NCBI RefSeq assembly: GCF_900454535.1
Contig: NZ_UGSP01000001.1
Span: 476,501-540,500 of the forward strand
Length of the DNA stretch: 64,000 bases
Direction: 5' to 3'
Origin: Avibacterium avium
GTDB taxonomy: Bacteria > Pseudomonadota > Gammaproteobacteria > Enterobacterales > Pasteurellaceae
Part shown: in pieces, positions 21,207 to 31,285 of the stretch
Layout: every line of letters starts with the position of its first letter
How positions within the stretch are numbered: position 1 is the first letter of the stretch
Translations under genes and position numbers: made by a program
The notes under the pieces: generated by a model
What the model saw: only the letters and a program-made list of their open reading frames with translations
Database searches by the model: none
Told to the model about the DNA's origin: nothing

Positions 21207-24200
21207 TTATTTCCCTGCGTCTTGTAGTTGTTGTAAAGAATAAACCGCATAATCATCTAAATTCTTCACACTTTCCACTAAGGCTTCGGCGGCGGCGAGG
21301 GTGGTTTGGATAACCACTTTTTGTTGTAATGCGCTGCGGCGAATAGAGTAACTGTCTTCCACGCTTTCAGGCAGGCTTCCTACGGTGTTTATCACCATAG
21401 CAATTTCGCCATTTTTGATCGCGTCCACAATATGTGGGCGGCCTTCACGCACTTTATTGACGATTTGCGCGAAGATGCCGTTTTCACGCAGGAAGTTCGC
21501 TGTGCCAATGGTGGCGCATAAGCCGTAGCCTTGTTCTTGCAAGCGCTGGGCGATTGGCAATAAACGGGCTTTGTCTTTGTTATCCACGGAAAGGAACACT
21601 TTACCGGTTTTCGCAATGCGTTCGCCTGCGCCAAGCTGGGCTTTGATGAAAGCTTCGGCAAAGGTTTCGCCCACGCCCATCACTTCGCCAGTAGAGCGCA
21701 TTTCTGGGCCTAAAATGGTATCTACCCCCGGGAATTTGATGAATGGGAAAACCGCTTCTTTCACTGCATAAAAGTGCGGTTGAATTTCGCCTTGAATTTG
21801 CTGTTCGCTTAGGCTCATTCCTGCCATTACACGCGCGGCGATTTTGGCTAACGGTCGCCCTGTGGCTTTGCTCACAAACGGCACAGTACGGCTGGCGCGC
21901 GGGTTCACTTCTAACACATAAATCACGCCATCTTGCACGGCAAATTGCACGTTCATTAAGCCCACTACGTTCAAGGCTTTTGCCATTGCCGCTGTTTGAT
22001 AGCGAATTTTATCTTGAATTTCCGTGCTTAAGGAATAAGGTGGCAGCGAGCAAGCGCTATCACCGCTGTGAATCCCCGCTTGTTCAATATGCTGCATAAT
22101 GCCACCAATCACCACTTGCTCGCCATCACAAATGCAATCCACATCTACTTCAATAGCATCGTTTAGGAAATGGTCGAGCAAAATCGGGCTGTCGTCCGAC
22201 ACTTGCACCGCCTCACGCATATATTGATTGAGTTCGTCCACGTTATACACGATTTGCATTGCACGCCCGCCCAGCACATAAGAAGGGCGCACCACTAGCG
22301 GATAGCCCACTTCTTCCGCCAATTTCACCGCATCAATGGCATTGCGTGCGGTGCGGTTGTTTGGCTGTTTTAAACCGAGCTGTTGTAAAATTTGTTGGAA
22401 GCGCTCGCGATCTTCGGCTGCGTCAATGCTGTCTGCGGACGTGCCGATAATATTCACGCCATTTTCCGCTAAAGCATTGGCAAGTTTCAATGGGGTTTGA
22501 CCGCCATAATGCACGATTACGCCATAAGGCTGTTCAACGTGAATGATTTCTAACACATCTTCAAGGGTGAGCGGTTCAAAATAAAGGCGATCTGAGGTGT
22601 CAAAATCAGTGGAAACCGTTTCAGGGTTACAGTTCACCATAATGGTTTCAAAGCCACTTTCACGCAAGGCAAGGGCGGCGTGTACACAGCAATAATCAAA
22701 CTCAATGCCTTGCCCGATACGGTTCGGCCCACCACCTAAGATCATAATTTTTTTACGCTCGGAAGGATTGGCTTCACATTCTTCTTCATAGGTGGAATAA
22801 AGATATGCGGTGTCGGATTTAAACTCGCCTGCACAAGTATCCACGCGCTTATAAACAGGGTGAAGATTGAAAGATTTGCGTAAATTTCGCACCGCACTTT
22901 CCGTGCTTTTTACCAACTGAGCAATACGTTTATCGGAAAACCCTTTGCGTTTTAAACGGCGCAGTTCGGCGTAATCCAATTGTTCCAGCGTTTTTTGCTC
23001 AAGCGCTAGCTCTTCTTGCACTAGATCTTGAATTTGCACTAAGAACCAAGGATCGATTTTGGAATAATGATGCACTTCTTCTAGGCTAAATCCTGCGCCA
23101 AAGGCATCGGCAACGTAAAGAATGCGGTTCGGGCCTGGGTTACCAAGCTCGGTGCGGATTTTCTCAGGGGCTTCGGAAAGCAAATTAAACCCACAAATGC
23201 CCGTTTCCAAACCACGCAAGGCTTTTTGCAAGCTTTCTTGGAAAGTGCGTCCCATTGCCATCACTTCCCCTACGGATTTCATTTGCGTGGTTAAGCGATC
23301 GTCCGCTTGCGGGAATTTTTCAAAGGCAAAGCGTGGCACTTTGGTAACCACATAATCAATAGATGGTTCAAAAGAGGCAGGGATTAATCCCCCCGTGATG
23401 TCATTACGCAATTCATTGAGTGTATAGCCCACGGCTAATTTTGCTGCCACTTTGGCAATCGGGAAACCCGTGGCCTTAGAGGCTAGGGCAGAAGAACGGC
23501 TCACGCGCGGGTTCATTTCAATCACAATCATTTCGCCATTGGCTGGATTAATGGCAAATTGCACGTTTGAACCGCCCGTATCCACGCCAATTTCACGCAG
23601 CACCGCAAGGCTGGCGTTACGCATAATTTGGTATTCTTTATCGGTGAGCGTTTGCGCTGGGGCTACGGTGATGGAATCGCCTGTATGCACGCCCATTGGG
23701 TCAAAATTCTCAATGGAGCAAACGATAATGCAGTTATCCGCTTTATCACGCACCACTTCCATTTCGTATTCTTTCCAACCTAGCACCGATTGTTCGATAA
23801 GTAATTCGTGAGTTGGAGAGGCATCAAAACCACGTTCGCAAATAGCGACAAATTCATCACGGTTATAGGCGATCCCACCGCCAGAACCGCCCATTGTGAA
23901 AGACGGACGAATAAGCGTTGGAAAACCTACTTCGGCTTGTGCTGCCCAAGCTTCATCGAAAGTATGGCAAACAAAGGATTTTGGTGTATTTAAGCCAATT
24001 TTCGCCATTGCTTCTTTAAAGCGTCCGCGATCTTCCGCTTTATCAATGGCATCTTCACTTGCACCGATCAGTTCCACACCATATTTTTTCAGCACGCCAT
24101 TTTTGGAAAGATCTAAGGCACAATTCAGCGCGGTTTGTCCGCCCATTGTTGGCAAAATGGCATCAGGACGCTCTTTATCAATGATTTTTTCCACCGTTTG

Positions 24201-24413
24201 CCAAGTAATTGGCTCAATGTAGGTTACGTCCGCCATATCTGGGTCGGTCATAATGGTGGCGGGGTTAGAGTTCACTAACACCACCTTATAACCTTCTTCA
24301 CGCAACGCTTTGCACGCCTGCGCCCCCGAATAATCAAATTCACACGCCTGCCCAATCACAATCGGGCCTGCACCGATAATTAATATTGTCTTTATGTCTG
24401 TACGTTTTGGCAT
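21207..24413 (-). CDS. carB: Carbamoyl-phosphate synthase large subunit
   Basis: 1068 residues. Makes carbamoyl phosphate from bicarbonate, ATP and ammonia passed from CarA, feeding pyrimidine and arginine synthesis. Two ATP-grasp halves: the first opens [20 protein letters not shown], the second [20 protein letters not shown] near residue 557. The MGS-like regulatory domain lies from about residue 940. E. coli CarB is 1073 residues. It follows carA by 72 bases. Confidence 0.98.
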   Translation of the reverse strand: MPKRTDIKTILIIGAGPIVIGQACEFDYSGAQACKALREEGYKVVLVNSNPATIMTDPDMADVTYIEPITWQTVEKIIDKERPDAILPTMGGQTALNCALDLSKNGVLKKYGVELIGASEDAIDKAEDRGRFKEAMAKIGLNTPKSFVCHTFDEAWAAQAEVGFPTLIRPSFTMGGSGGGIAYNRDEFVAICERGFDASPTHELLIEQSVLGWKEYEMEVVRDKADNCIIVCSIENFDPMGVHTGDSITVAPAQTLTDKEYQIMRNASLAVLREIGVDTGGSNVQFAINPANGEMIVIEMNPRVSRSSALASKATGFPIAKVAAKLAVGYTLNELRNDITGGLIPASFEPSIDYVVTKVPRFAFEKFPQADDRLTTQMKSVGEVMAMGRTFQESLQKALRGLETGICGFNLLSEAPEKIRTELGNPGPNRILYVADAFGAGFSLEEVHHYSKIDPWFLVQIQDLVQEELALEQKTLEQLDYAELRRLKRKGFSDKRIAQLVKSTESAVRNLRKSFNLHPVYKRVDTCAGEFKSDTAYLYSTYEEECEANPSERKKIMILGGGPNRIGQGIEFDYCCVHAALALRESGFETIMVNCNPETVSTDFDTSDRLYFEPLTLEDVLEIIHVEQPYGVIVHYGGQTPLKLANALAENGVNIIGTSADSIDAAEDRERFQQILQQLGLKQPNNRTARNAIDAVKLAEEVGYPLVVRPSYVLGGRAMQIVYNVDELNQYMREAVQVSDDSPILLDHFLNDAIEVDVDCICDGEQVVIGGIMQHIEQAGIHSGDSACSLPPYSLSTEIQDKIRYQTAAMAKALNVVGLMNVQFAVQDGVIYVLEVNPRASRTVPFVSKATGRPLAKIAARVMAGMSLSEQQIQGEIQPHFYAVKEAVFPFIKFPGVDTILGPEMRSTGEVMGVGETFAEAFIKAQLGAGERIAKTGKVFLSVDNKDKARLLPIAQRLQEQGYGLCATIGTANFLRENGIFAQIVNKVREGRPHIVDAIKNGEIAMVINTVGSLPESVEDSYSIRRSALQQKVVIQTTLAAAEALVESVKNLDDYAVYSLQQLQDAGK

Positions 24414-24485
24414 TTTGGTTTCTCTTATAATATTTTTAACGTTGTGTATGGATTGTTAATCCAGCTTTGTGGCTCATCATTGGTT

Positions 24486-25616
24486 TTATTTTTGTTTAGT
24501 TTGTTCTAACGCCGCCACAAACTTATCAAATAAATACGCTACATCATTTGGGCCGGGGCTAGCTTCGGGGTGGCCTTGGAAAGAAAATGCCACTTGGTCG
24601 GTTAGCTCAATGCCTTGCACGGAATCATCAAATAAAGAGCGGTGAGTTATTTTCACATTTTTTGGCAAGCTGTGTTCGTCCACTTCAAAACCGTGGTTTT
24701 GGCTGGTGATGAACACTTTTTGCGTATCCAAATCTTGCACGGGGTGGTTTGCACCGTGATGCCCGAATGGCATTTTTTTGGTTTTTCCGCCCACTGCAAG
24801 GCCTAATAATTGATGGCCTAAGCAAATGCCGAAAATTGGCTTTTTGCTTGCCAGTAAGGTTTGGATAGCGCTAATGGCATAATCACAGGGTTCAGGATCG
24901 CCTGGGCCATTGGATAAGAAAATGCCGTCTGGTTGGTAAGCCAGCACTTGCTCAGCGGAAGTTTTGGCTGGTACCACAGTGATTTTACAGCCACGTTCTG
25001 CCAACATTCTGAGGATATTGTGTTTGACACCAAAATCGTAAGCGACAATATGATATTTTTGTTCTGGCTGTGGATTATAGCCTTTGCCTAATTGCCATTC
25101 CCCTTGTGTCCATTCATAAGGCGCTTGGCAGGTCACTTGCTGGGCTAAATCCTTGCCTGCCATTGAACCAAAACTTTGTGCCAGTGTCAGGGCTTTTTGT
25201 TCATCAATTTCGCCTGCCATAATGCAGCCTGCCATTGCCCCTTTATCACGCAATAAACGGGTTAAACGGCGTGTATCAATGTCTGCAATGGCCACTACGT
25301 TATTGGCTTTTAAATAATCGGCAAGGCTTTGATTGGCGCGGAAATTGCTGTGTAACAAAGGTAAATCGCGAATGATTAATCCGCTGGCGTACACCGCATT
25401 GCTTTCTTGATCTTCATTATTGGTGCCAGTGTTGCCAATATGGGGATAGGTTAGGGTAACGATTTGTTGGAAATAGGAAGGATCAGTCAAGATTTCTTGA
25501 TAACCGGTCATTGACGTGTTAAACACTACTTCGCCAATGGTTGTGCCACTTGCGCCAATAGAGGTGCCGTGGAAAACGCTGCCGTCAGCCAAGACTAAAA
25601 TTGCTGGACTAGACAT
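24486..25616 (-). CDS. carA: Carbamoyl-phosphate synthase small subunit
   Basis: 376 residues, the glutaminase subunit. The catalytic cysteine is in [16 protein letters not shown] and the His/Glu pair in [11 protein letters not shown]. The start is the ATG at 25616, behind AAGGAG; an open extension to 25685 lacks a site and is not conserved. The upstream gap to the divergent mlaA carries tandem ARG boxes. Confidence 0.97.
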   Translation of the reverse strand: MSSPAILVLADGSVFHGTSIGASGTTIGEVVFNTSMTGYQEILTDPSYFQQIVTLTYPHIGNTGTNNEDQESNAVYASGLIIRDLPLLHSNFRANQSLADYLKANNVVAIADIDTRRLTRLLRDKGAMAGCIMAGEIDEQKALTLAQSFGSMAGKDLAQQVTCQAPYEWTQGEWQLGKGYNPQPEQKYHIVAYDFGVKHNILRMLAERGCKITVVPAKTSAEQVLAYQPDGIFLSNGPGDPEPCDYAISAIQTLLASKKPIFGICLGHQLLGLAVGGKTKKMPFGHHGANHPVQDLDTQKVFITSQNHGFEVDEHSLPKNVKITHRSLFDDSVQGIELTDQVAFSFQGHPEASPGPNDVAYLFDKFVAALEQTKQK

Positions 25617-25798
25617 AAAAAACTCCTTAATTGTAGGTGAACACTTACGAATGCTCATTAACCGAAATTTAGCAAAAAAAAACACCGCACTTTGGTTTGG
25701 CGTTTTACGCTAAATTGCATTGGTGGTTAGCTCACAGGCTAAACGGGCTAATTCTAAAAGACAATAGCCCAATATTCAAGCAAATTCGTAAGGAATGT

Positions 25799-25837
25799 GT
25801 AGTATATTTATTCATTATTTTTGCATAAATAATCAAT
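25799..25837. promoter_or_regulatory. Tandem ARG boxes (ArgR operator) upstream of carAB
   Basis: Cores AGTATATTTATTCA (25801-25814) and TGCATAAATAATCA (25822-25835) each match 12 of 14 bases of TGAATWWWWATTCA. Their centres are 21 bases apart, the known spacing of paired 18-base ARG boxes separated by three bases. They lie about 185 bases upstream of carA and about 100 before mlaA. ArgR control of carAB is established in enterics. Confidence 0.65.
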
Positions 25838-25930
25838 ATAATGCAAGCGATTTATTTTTCTCTGATTTATTTTGTAGATTTTCACCAAGTTGTTTACAAT
25901 GTACCTTATTTTAAGTAACAAGGCTTATTT

Positions 25931-26671
25931 ATGAAAAAATCCGTATTACTTGCCAGCCTGGTGCTGGGTTCTGCAATGCTTACAGGCTGTGCGACCATTG
26001 AGCCACAAACTGGTGAGCGCAAAGATCCTTTAGAGGGCTTTAACCGCGCAATGTTTGATTTTAACTATCATGTCGCTGATCCTTATCTTCTTAAACCTGT
26101 TGCAAAAGGCTGGAAAAACTATGTGCCGCAGCCAGTGAAAACGGGCATTATTAATGTGGCGAATAACCTTGATGAGCCAGCCAGTTTCGTCAATCGCCTA
26201 TTGCAAGGTGAATTTAAAAAAGCAATGGTGCATTTCAATCGCTTCTGGATTAACAGTATTTTCGGCTTAGGCGGCTTGATTGACTGGGCGAGCGCCAGCC
26301 CACCATTACGCGTGGAAGAAAAACGCCGCTTCGGTGATACCCTAGGTGCTTACGGCGTAGAAACGGGGACTTATGTGATGTTGCCAATGTACGGGCCTGC
26401 CACTCCGCGCCAAGATTTGGGTAACTTAGTGGATACCACTTATCCAATGCTTTCTTTATTAGGCCCTTGGGGCTTATTAAAATGGGGCGTGCAGGGCATT
26501 GATGCGCGTGCCAAAATGTTAGACAAAGATGCCTTGCTAGACCAAGCGCAAGATCCTTATGTTACTTTCCGCGAAGCCTATTTCCAAAATTTGGAATATC
26601 ACGTTAAAGACGGCAATGTGGAAAGCAAAGGCGAAGCCCTTTCACAAGATGAACTCAAAGAAATTGATTAA
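25931..26671 (+). CDS. mlaA: Outer-membrane lipoprotein MlaA (VacJ)
   Basis: 246 residues. Lipoprotein signal with lipobox LTGC (Cys-20). The mature protein contains DPLEGFNRAMFDFNYHVADP and the RFWINSIFGLGGLID segment that forms the membrane-embedded doughnut of MlaA. It extracts phospholipids from the outer leaflet of the outer membrane and passes them to MlaC. The remaining mla genes are not in this window. Followed by yfbU after 17 bases. Confidence 0.95.
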   Translation: MKKSVLLASLVLGSAMLTGCATIEPQTGERKDPLEGFNRAMFDFNYHVADPYLLKPVAKGWKNYVPQPVKTGIINVANNLDEPASFVNRLLQGEFKKAMVHFNRFWINSIFGLGGLIDWASASPPLRVEEKRRFGDTLGAYGVETGTYVMLPMYGPATPRQDLGNLVDTTYPMLSLLGPWGLLKWGVQGIDARAKMLDKDALLDQAQDPYVTFREAYFQNLEYHVKDGNVESKGEALSQDELKEID

Positions 26672-26688
26672 TTATAGGAAATCACACT

Positions 26689-27183
26689 ATGGAAATGACC
26701 TCAACACAACGCTTAATTTTAGCCAATCAATACAAATTAATGGGCTTGTTAGATCCAAACAACGCGGCAAAATATGCCCGTTTGGAAACCATTGTGAAAG
26801 GTGGATTTGGCTTAGAATTAAAAGAGTTAGACAAAGAATTCTCTAACCTTTCAGAACAAGAATGCCAAACTGTGCGTGACACCCTTGAAATGTACCACGC
26901 CCTGCACGTTTCTTACAGCAATTTAGGCGACACTACCACGGTAACGCCACACCGCTTACAATTTGCAGGTTACTGTGCGGTGCGCGAGAAAAAATATCTC
27001 AACTATTTACGTTTTATCACCACCACAGAGAGCAAATATCCAGAATTTATGCAATGCGAACACGGCTGCGATTCACAAACCCCAATGTGGGATAAATACA
27101 TCAAAATGCTCGAAGCGTGGCGCAGCTGCCCGCACGAATATCATTTAAGTATGGCGGAAATTCAAAAAATCTTGAACGCCTAA
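26689..27183 (+). CDS. YfbU family protein
   Basis: 164 residues, the same length as E. coli YfbU. MEMTSTQRLILANQYKLM and LEMYHALHVSYSNLG are family signatures. The protein is helical and cytoplasmic, with no assigned biochemical role (linked to cell death in E. coli by older work). GGAAAT stands before the ATG. Probably co-transcribed with mlaA. Confidence 0.92.
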   Translation: MEMTSTQRLILANQYKLMGLLDPNNAAKYARLETIVKGGFGLELKELDKEFSNLSEQECQTVRDTLEMYHALHVSYSNLGDTTTVTPHRLQFAGYCAVREKKYLNYLRFITTTESKYPEFMQCEHGCDSQTPMWDKYIKMLEAWRSCPHEYHLSMAEIQKILNA

Positions 27184-27319
27184 TTCTCTTTATGTTATCT
27201 GCATCATTAATCAAATTAATGGTGCAGATTTCTTTTATTTGCTCATTTTCCCACTTTTACCTTGTAGTTTGATAAAAGAGCGGTCTATTTTTCCCTAATT
27301 TTTAGTAAAAGGATTTTTT

Positions 27320-28231
27320 ATGAGTACAGAAACCCCACCAGCGACAGAAAATACCATCAATCTTGAAGCAGAAACATCAGCCTTAATTGATAAAATTCAT
27401 TCCATCGGAATGGATAATTTTCTCAATGAATATGTGATCTCTTACGGCACAAAAATTTTGCTCGCCCTTGCAATCTATCTTATCGGAAAACGTATTGCAC
27501 GTTTATTTAGTCGCTTGCTCTCGAAGGGCGTGTATCATTCCACTAAAGATGAAATGTTGCAAAGTTTTGTCAAATCAATTAGCTATTTTTTATTCTTATT
27601 AATGGTGATTATTGCCGCGCTTTCCCAATTGGGCATTAATACCTCTTCCTTAGTGGCGTTGATTGGCGCAGCTGGATTAGCCATTGGTTTAGCATTACAA
27701 AATTCCTTACAAAATTTTGCCGCAGGTGTGATGATTTTAATTTTCAAACCATTTCGTAAAGATGATGTGGTGGAATCGGGTGGTATTGTGGGAAAAGTGG
27801 AACAAATTGGCCTACTTTTCTTGGAATTACGCACGGGCGACAACAAAACTATCTTAATTCCCAACGGTAAAGTGTTTGGCGACAGCATTACCAACTATTC
27901 CAGCAACGCCACACGCCGCATCGACTTTATTTTCGATATTGCCTATAAATCTAACATTGAACAAGCGAAAGCTATTGTGGCCGACATTTTGGCGCAAGAC
28001 CCACGCGTATTGAAAGATCCAGAACCCACCATCGCAGTGGGCGCACTCGCCGCAAACAGCGTACAGCTGGTGGTTCGCCCTTGGGTAAACACCGCAGATT
28101 ACTGGGCAGTGCATTTTGATGTTACGGAAAAAGTCAAACTCGCCTTTGACCAAGCTGGCATCGAAATCCCATTCCCACAAATGAATATTCACTTACCTGA
28201 AAACGCGGAATTGAAATTGGGGCAGAAGTAA
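27320..28231 (+). CDS. mscS: MscS-type small mechanosensitive channel
   Basis: 303 residues. Three N-terminal spans, the pore helix TM3 being LVALIGAAGLAIGLALQNSL, with the Ala/Gly packing typical of MscS. The beta and C-terminal cytoplasmic domains follow (VVESGGIVGKVEQIGLLF; TILIPNGKVFGDSITNYS). It releases solutes on hypo-osmotic shock. AAGGA precedes the ATG. It stands alone, with an uptake-signal terminator downstream. Confidence 0.94.
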   Translation: MSTETPPATENTINLEAETSALIDKIHSIGMDNFLNEYVISYGTKILLALAIYLIGKRIARLFSRLLSKGVYHSTKDEMLQSFVKSISYFLFLLMVIIAALSQLGINTSSLVALIGAAGLAIGLALQNSLQNFAAGVMILIFKPFRKDDVVESGGIVGKVEQIGLLFLELRTGDNKTILIPNGKVFGDSITNYSSNATRRIDFIFDIAYKSNIEQAKAIVADILAQDPRVLKDPEPTIAVGALAANSVQLVVRPWVNTADYWAVHFDVTEKVKLAFDQAGIEIPFPQMNIHLPENAELKLGQK

Positions 28232-28249
28232 TTTTTTAGTCAGAAAAAA

Positions 28250-28293
28250 GAAAAGTGCGGTGGAAAAATCACAAATTTTTCACCGCACTTTTC
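28250..28293. terminator. Terminator made of paired uptake signals
   Basis: AAAAGTGCGGT and ACCGCACTTTT in inverted orientation, with matching AT-rich tails, give a stem of about 18 pairs. It lies between the convergent mscS and Slam-like genes and can end both. Confidence 0.85.
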
Positions 28294-28304
28294 TATATTC
28301 CTCT

Positions 28305-29729
28305 TTAGAAGCTTTTCTCAAAAATCACATTAATACTTCTGTTCTGATAATTATAAAGTGATGGTAAGTTGCTGCGCTGTTTTCTCCATTGGAATTGTAA
28401 TTTAGGGGTGATGCCAAGCCAGTGCCAATCACGTTTCCATAGTAAAATCTCCGCACGATAAATGTGATCTTGGCGAATTTTACCTAGTGAGAAAATCGCA
28501 ATTTTTGCTTTGTCTTTATAATGTCGTTTGGCTATGCTAAATTGAATTCGGCTTGAAATGCCCCACTGCCATTCTCGTCCCCAGCCTAAGCGTAAGGTTT
28601 GTGTATGGTTTTGGTAGCGTTTTACTTGCGTGCGTTCTTGTTGATAATCAGCCCCTAAAATAAAAAATTGTCGTGGGCTAGTAAGCCAAATTAGGGTGTT
28701 TGACCACAAACGATTATTCCCATTTAGGCTCGCAATTTCATCATAACGCGTGCGAGTGTATTCCAATGCTGAGCTGATTTGCCAATTTGGCGATAGCCAA
28801 CGCTGATATTCTAAGCGTAATCCTGTACCTTCTTGATAGCGATGATTGCCGTAAAAGCGCCGTTCGTAAAAAGGCAAAAACGCCCAAGTTTGGCGTTGGC
28901 TTTTGTGCTTTATTCCTACATAAGTAGGGATGTAGAGATCATCATAATCGTGATTATCCCAATAGGTTTTGCCAAATAATTCCGCGTTTAAATGTAGATA
29001 ATAGGCTTGCCAAAGGTTGAAATCCCGTTTTACTTGTAGGCTGTAGGCAATGCCGTGCGCAGTTTGTGGCAACCAATCATCTTTTTTATAGAGCTGAGCG
29101 ATACCTTCAATTTGTTTTGTATCATTGGCGTTATTCACATTTGTATCACGTACATAATATCCGCTCAATTGAATTTCCCATTGATTGCGTTGTTGCAAGG
29201 TATTGAGATAAGCGCCAATTTCTCGTTGTAATGGGGAAGGTAAATCTGGTGCGGAAAGTAATTTTTCAAATTGAGTGCGCGCATTATCGTCTTGTTTTAA
29301 GGCAAATAGTGAGCGTGCAAGCTCAAGGCGGATCGGGTTTAGATCCGGTGATTGAGCTAATAATTGGCGATAGTAAGTAACTGCCTGCGTATAATCCCCG
29401 TTGAGCTGTGCTAATACGCCCTGAGCATAATCGCGCAGAAATTGTTTCTGTGGCGTGTTTGCTTGATAGTGTTTGAGCCAATAGGCGATTTCTGCTGCAT
29501 TACGTTTACGCAATGCGAGATTCAGCTGATTTTGTATATTAGTAGAGAAATCAACCTGTTGCCAATTCCTGTTTTCTGTTGGCGTATTTTGCATTTGTTG
29601 TGGTGGTTGTTCAGGTTGAGCAATATTGCTGATTGGCAAGGGTTGTGATAATTCTTGTGCGGCAAACAGTGTGTTGCTAATAAATAACAAAGATAAGGTA
29701 AAAACTGGTATTGAAAATCGCATAATCAT
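28305..29729 (-). CDS. Slam-like outer-membrane protein (surface lipoprotein assembly modifier)
   Basis: 474 residues. Signal peptide about 1-23 (cut near FAAQ). TPR-like helical repeats at about 85-185 (GVLAQLNGDYTQAVTYYRQL; PIRLELARSLFALKQDD). Then a beta-rich C-terminal domain of about 280 residues ending in phenylalanine (IFEKSF), as in outer-membrane barrels. N-terminal TPR plus a 14-strand barrel (DUF560) is the Slam design, which moves lipoproteins of the TbpB/fHbp type to the cell surface. The neighbouring lipoprotein with a TbpB-like C-terminus supports this strongly. No good ribosome site is visible, and an intercistronic hairpin lies upstream. Confidence 0.82.
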   Translation of the reverse strand: MIMRFSIPVFTLSLLFISNTLFAAQELSQPLPISNIAQPEQPPQQMQNTPTENRNWQQVDFSTNIQNQLNLALRKRNAAEIAYWLKHYQANTPQKQFLRDYAQGVLAQLNGDYTQAVTYYRQLLAQSPDLNPIRLELARSLFALKQDDNARTQFEKLLSAPDLPSPLQREIGAYLNTLQQRNQWEIQLSGYYVRDTNVNNANDTKQIEGIAQLYKKDDWLPQTAHGIAYSLQVKRDFNLWQAYYLHLNAELFGKTYWDNHDYDDLYIPTYVGIKHKSQRQTWAFLPFYERRFYGNHRYQEGTGLRLEYQRWLSPNWQISSALEYTRTRYDEIASLNGNNRLWSNTLIWLTSPRQFFILGADYQQERTQVKRYQNHTQTLRLGWGREWQWGISSRIQFSIAKRHYKDKAKIAIFSLGKIRQDHIYRAEILLWKRDWHWLGITPKLQFQWRKQRSNLPSLYNYQNRSINVIFEKSF

Positions 29730-29747
29730 AGAGTATTAAAAATAATC

Positions 29748-29768
29748 GGCGTGTAGTTAATACACGCC
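29748..29768 (-). terminator. Intercistronic hairpin between lipoprotein and Slam-like gene
   Basis: GGCGTGTA/TACACGCC with a five-base loop. On the minus strand it is followed by GATTATTTTTAA. It lies after the lipoprotein stop and before the Slam-like start, so it may act as a leaky terminator that keeps cargo mRNA above transporter mRNA (inference). Confidence 0.55.
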
Positions 29769-29794
29769 TTACTGTGTTTATTGATAGAATCGGG

Positions 29795-31081
29795 TTATTT
29801 CTTTTCCTTACCCATTAGGCTACTTCCCCCTACTCGCCCTACAATTTTTTCTGCATTTTCGCCGATAAATAAGCCTTCGTATTTCATATCGTCAGATCCA
29901 TCTTTAAAATTAACATGAACGAATACTTCATTGCTTCCAAAACGGATAGCCCCATCTTCTACGAAAATAGGCTGTTCAGGGAAAGTAATGTCTTCATTAG
30001 CAGTAAAGTCATTGTTGAGATTAATTTTCTTCGCAATACCTGAAATTTTTTCGTTGCCAAAATCTGCTGTAAATGTTGTGTCGTAGCTATCCCACCAACG
30101 CTCAGTTCCCGGTGCCATTTTGACATCGTACTCTTTCACTATTTGAGCCTGTTTGAATGCATCGAATTTCTCAACAGGTGTGGCTTTACCACCATAAGCA
30201 ACAATAGAAGGATAGGCTTCTTGACCATCAATTGTACCGTAACCCCATACTTCTACTAAATAGGCTTCCCCATCTTGATAATGATAGAACGTATAGTCCA
30301 TATCAACATAGCGTCCATCTATTTGCTGTTGAACATGATGGCGTACAAGTTGTTGTTTTCCCACTGATTTTGGAGTAAAGAGCAGGTTGCGCACGGTTTG
30401 TTCTTCGGTTACTCCTTCAGGCAATAATCCCGAAAAGTTTTCAATCAAAGAGCGGTCGTTTTTTGGACGATTTCTTACCCGACTACCCATTGCAAATTCT
30501 GCTTGTGGATATAATTGTTTCAATTCACCAAGTTGTTGATTGAGTTTTGCTACTTCGCTTTGGCTTGCTTTTAATTCTGTTTGCGCTTTTTGTAGTGCTG
30601 CTTGATTGGCATTCTGGTTATTTTGCAGATCTTCCAGTGCTTTGCTTTTTTCCTTTAAAGCACTATTGGCTGCGGCAAGTTGAGCTTCTAAATTACGGCG
30701 AGCTTGAGCGGCTTCAGTTTGTTGTTCTGATAAGGTTTTTTCTAGGCTGGAAACGCGGGCTTTGTTTTGTTCGAGATCTTTTTGTAGGGAAGATAATTTT
30801 TCTTGATCGATTTGATTATTTGATTTGAGATCTTGTAATTCTTTCTCTTTTTTAGCTAATTTTTGACGCTCATCTTCAAGGTTTTTTTGGGTTCTTGTCT
30901 GTTGCTGTTTCAACTTCTCTAACTGAGTTTGTAGTGCATTTTCATTTTGCACAATTTGCGGGTTATTGGTGGCTGTTTCATTTTGGTTTGAAGCACCAGA
31001 ACCGCTGCCAGAGCTGCCGCAAGCGGCAAGAGTAAGAGAAACGAATAATGAAAGACTAGACATTTTGATAAAGGAACGCAT
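29795..31081 (-). CDS. Surface lipoprotein with coiled coil and TbpB-like barrel, probable Slam cargo
   Basis: 428 residues. Lipoprotein signal with lipobox LAAC (Cys-21), then the Gly/Ser linker GSSGSGSG. A long Gln/Lys/Glu-rich coiled coil runs from about residue 45 to 190. The beta-rich C-terminal domain (about 200-428) ends YEGLFIGENAEKIVGRVGG, like the eight-stranded barrels of TbpB-type Slam substrates. GGAG precedes the ATG. The ligand is unknown: adhesion, haem or transferrin binding are all possible. A 19-base homopolymer lies 80 bases upstream. Confidence 0.78.
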   Translation of the reverse strand: MRSFIKMSSLSLFVSLTLAACGSSGSGSGASNQNETATNNPQIVQNENALQTQLEKLKQQQTRTQKNLEDERQKLAKKEKELQDLKSNNQIDQEKLSSLQKDLEQNKARVSSLEKTLSEQQTEAAQARRNLEAQLAAANSALKEKSKALEDLQNNQNANQAALQKAQTELKASQSEVAKLNQQLGELKQLYPQAEFAMGSRVRNRPKNDRSLIENFSGLLPEGVTEEQTVRNLLFTPKSVGKQQLVRHHVQQQIDGRYVDMDYTFYHYQDGEAYLVEVWGYGTIDGQEAYPSIVAYGGKATPVEKFDAFKQAQIVKEYDVKMAPGTERWWDSYDTTFTADFGNEKISGIAKKINLNNDFTANEDITFPEQPIFVEDGAIRFGSNEVFVHVNFKDGSDDMKYEGLFIGENAEKIVGRVGGSSLMGKEKK

Positions 31082-31160
31082 AATTTTTCTCCATAAGATA
31101 AAAGAAATTAGGGTGAAAATTGGGTTTCTTATGCAAATTTTGCTGAAACTTTCTCAGTTT

Positions 31161-31179
31161 AAAAAAAAAAAAAAAAAAA
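31161..31179. repeat. Homopolymeric A19 tract (T19 on lipoprotein strand)
   Basis: Nineteen adenines on the plus strand, 80-98 bases before the surface-lipoprotein start on the minus strand. It lies in non-coding DNA of the probable promoter/leader region. Such tracts change length by slippage and are known phase-variation switches in Haemophilus and Neisseria. No clear -10/-35 pair could be fixed around it. Confidence 0.85.
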
Positions 31180-31285
31180 CAAGGGGTTAGGCAAAAATTT
31201 ATAAACATTATGATCTTTGTTTTGATCTTTATGCTTATATTTACCAACTCCATTTGGAGTTTGGTTTTTAGCAAAATAAGCTAAA

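Noticed and set aside
21392-24222. Several open frames on both strands inside carB (for example 21743-22099, 23452-23811)
   Set aside because: They are shadows of the long conserved carB frame, lack ribosome sites and have no recognisable family.
25617-25798. Pyrimidine attenuator or leader peptide before carA
   Set aside because: No U-run terminator or short Pro/Arg-type leader frame was seen; the ARG boxes are the only supported control element.
31056-31274. 72-codon minus-strand frame upstream of the surface lipoprotein, containing the T19 tract (poly-Phe)
   Set aside because: No ribosome site, low complexity, and it would overlap the lipoprotein start; the tract is better seen as a non-coding switch.
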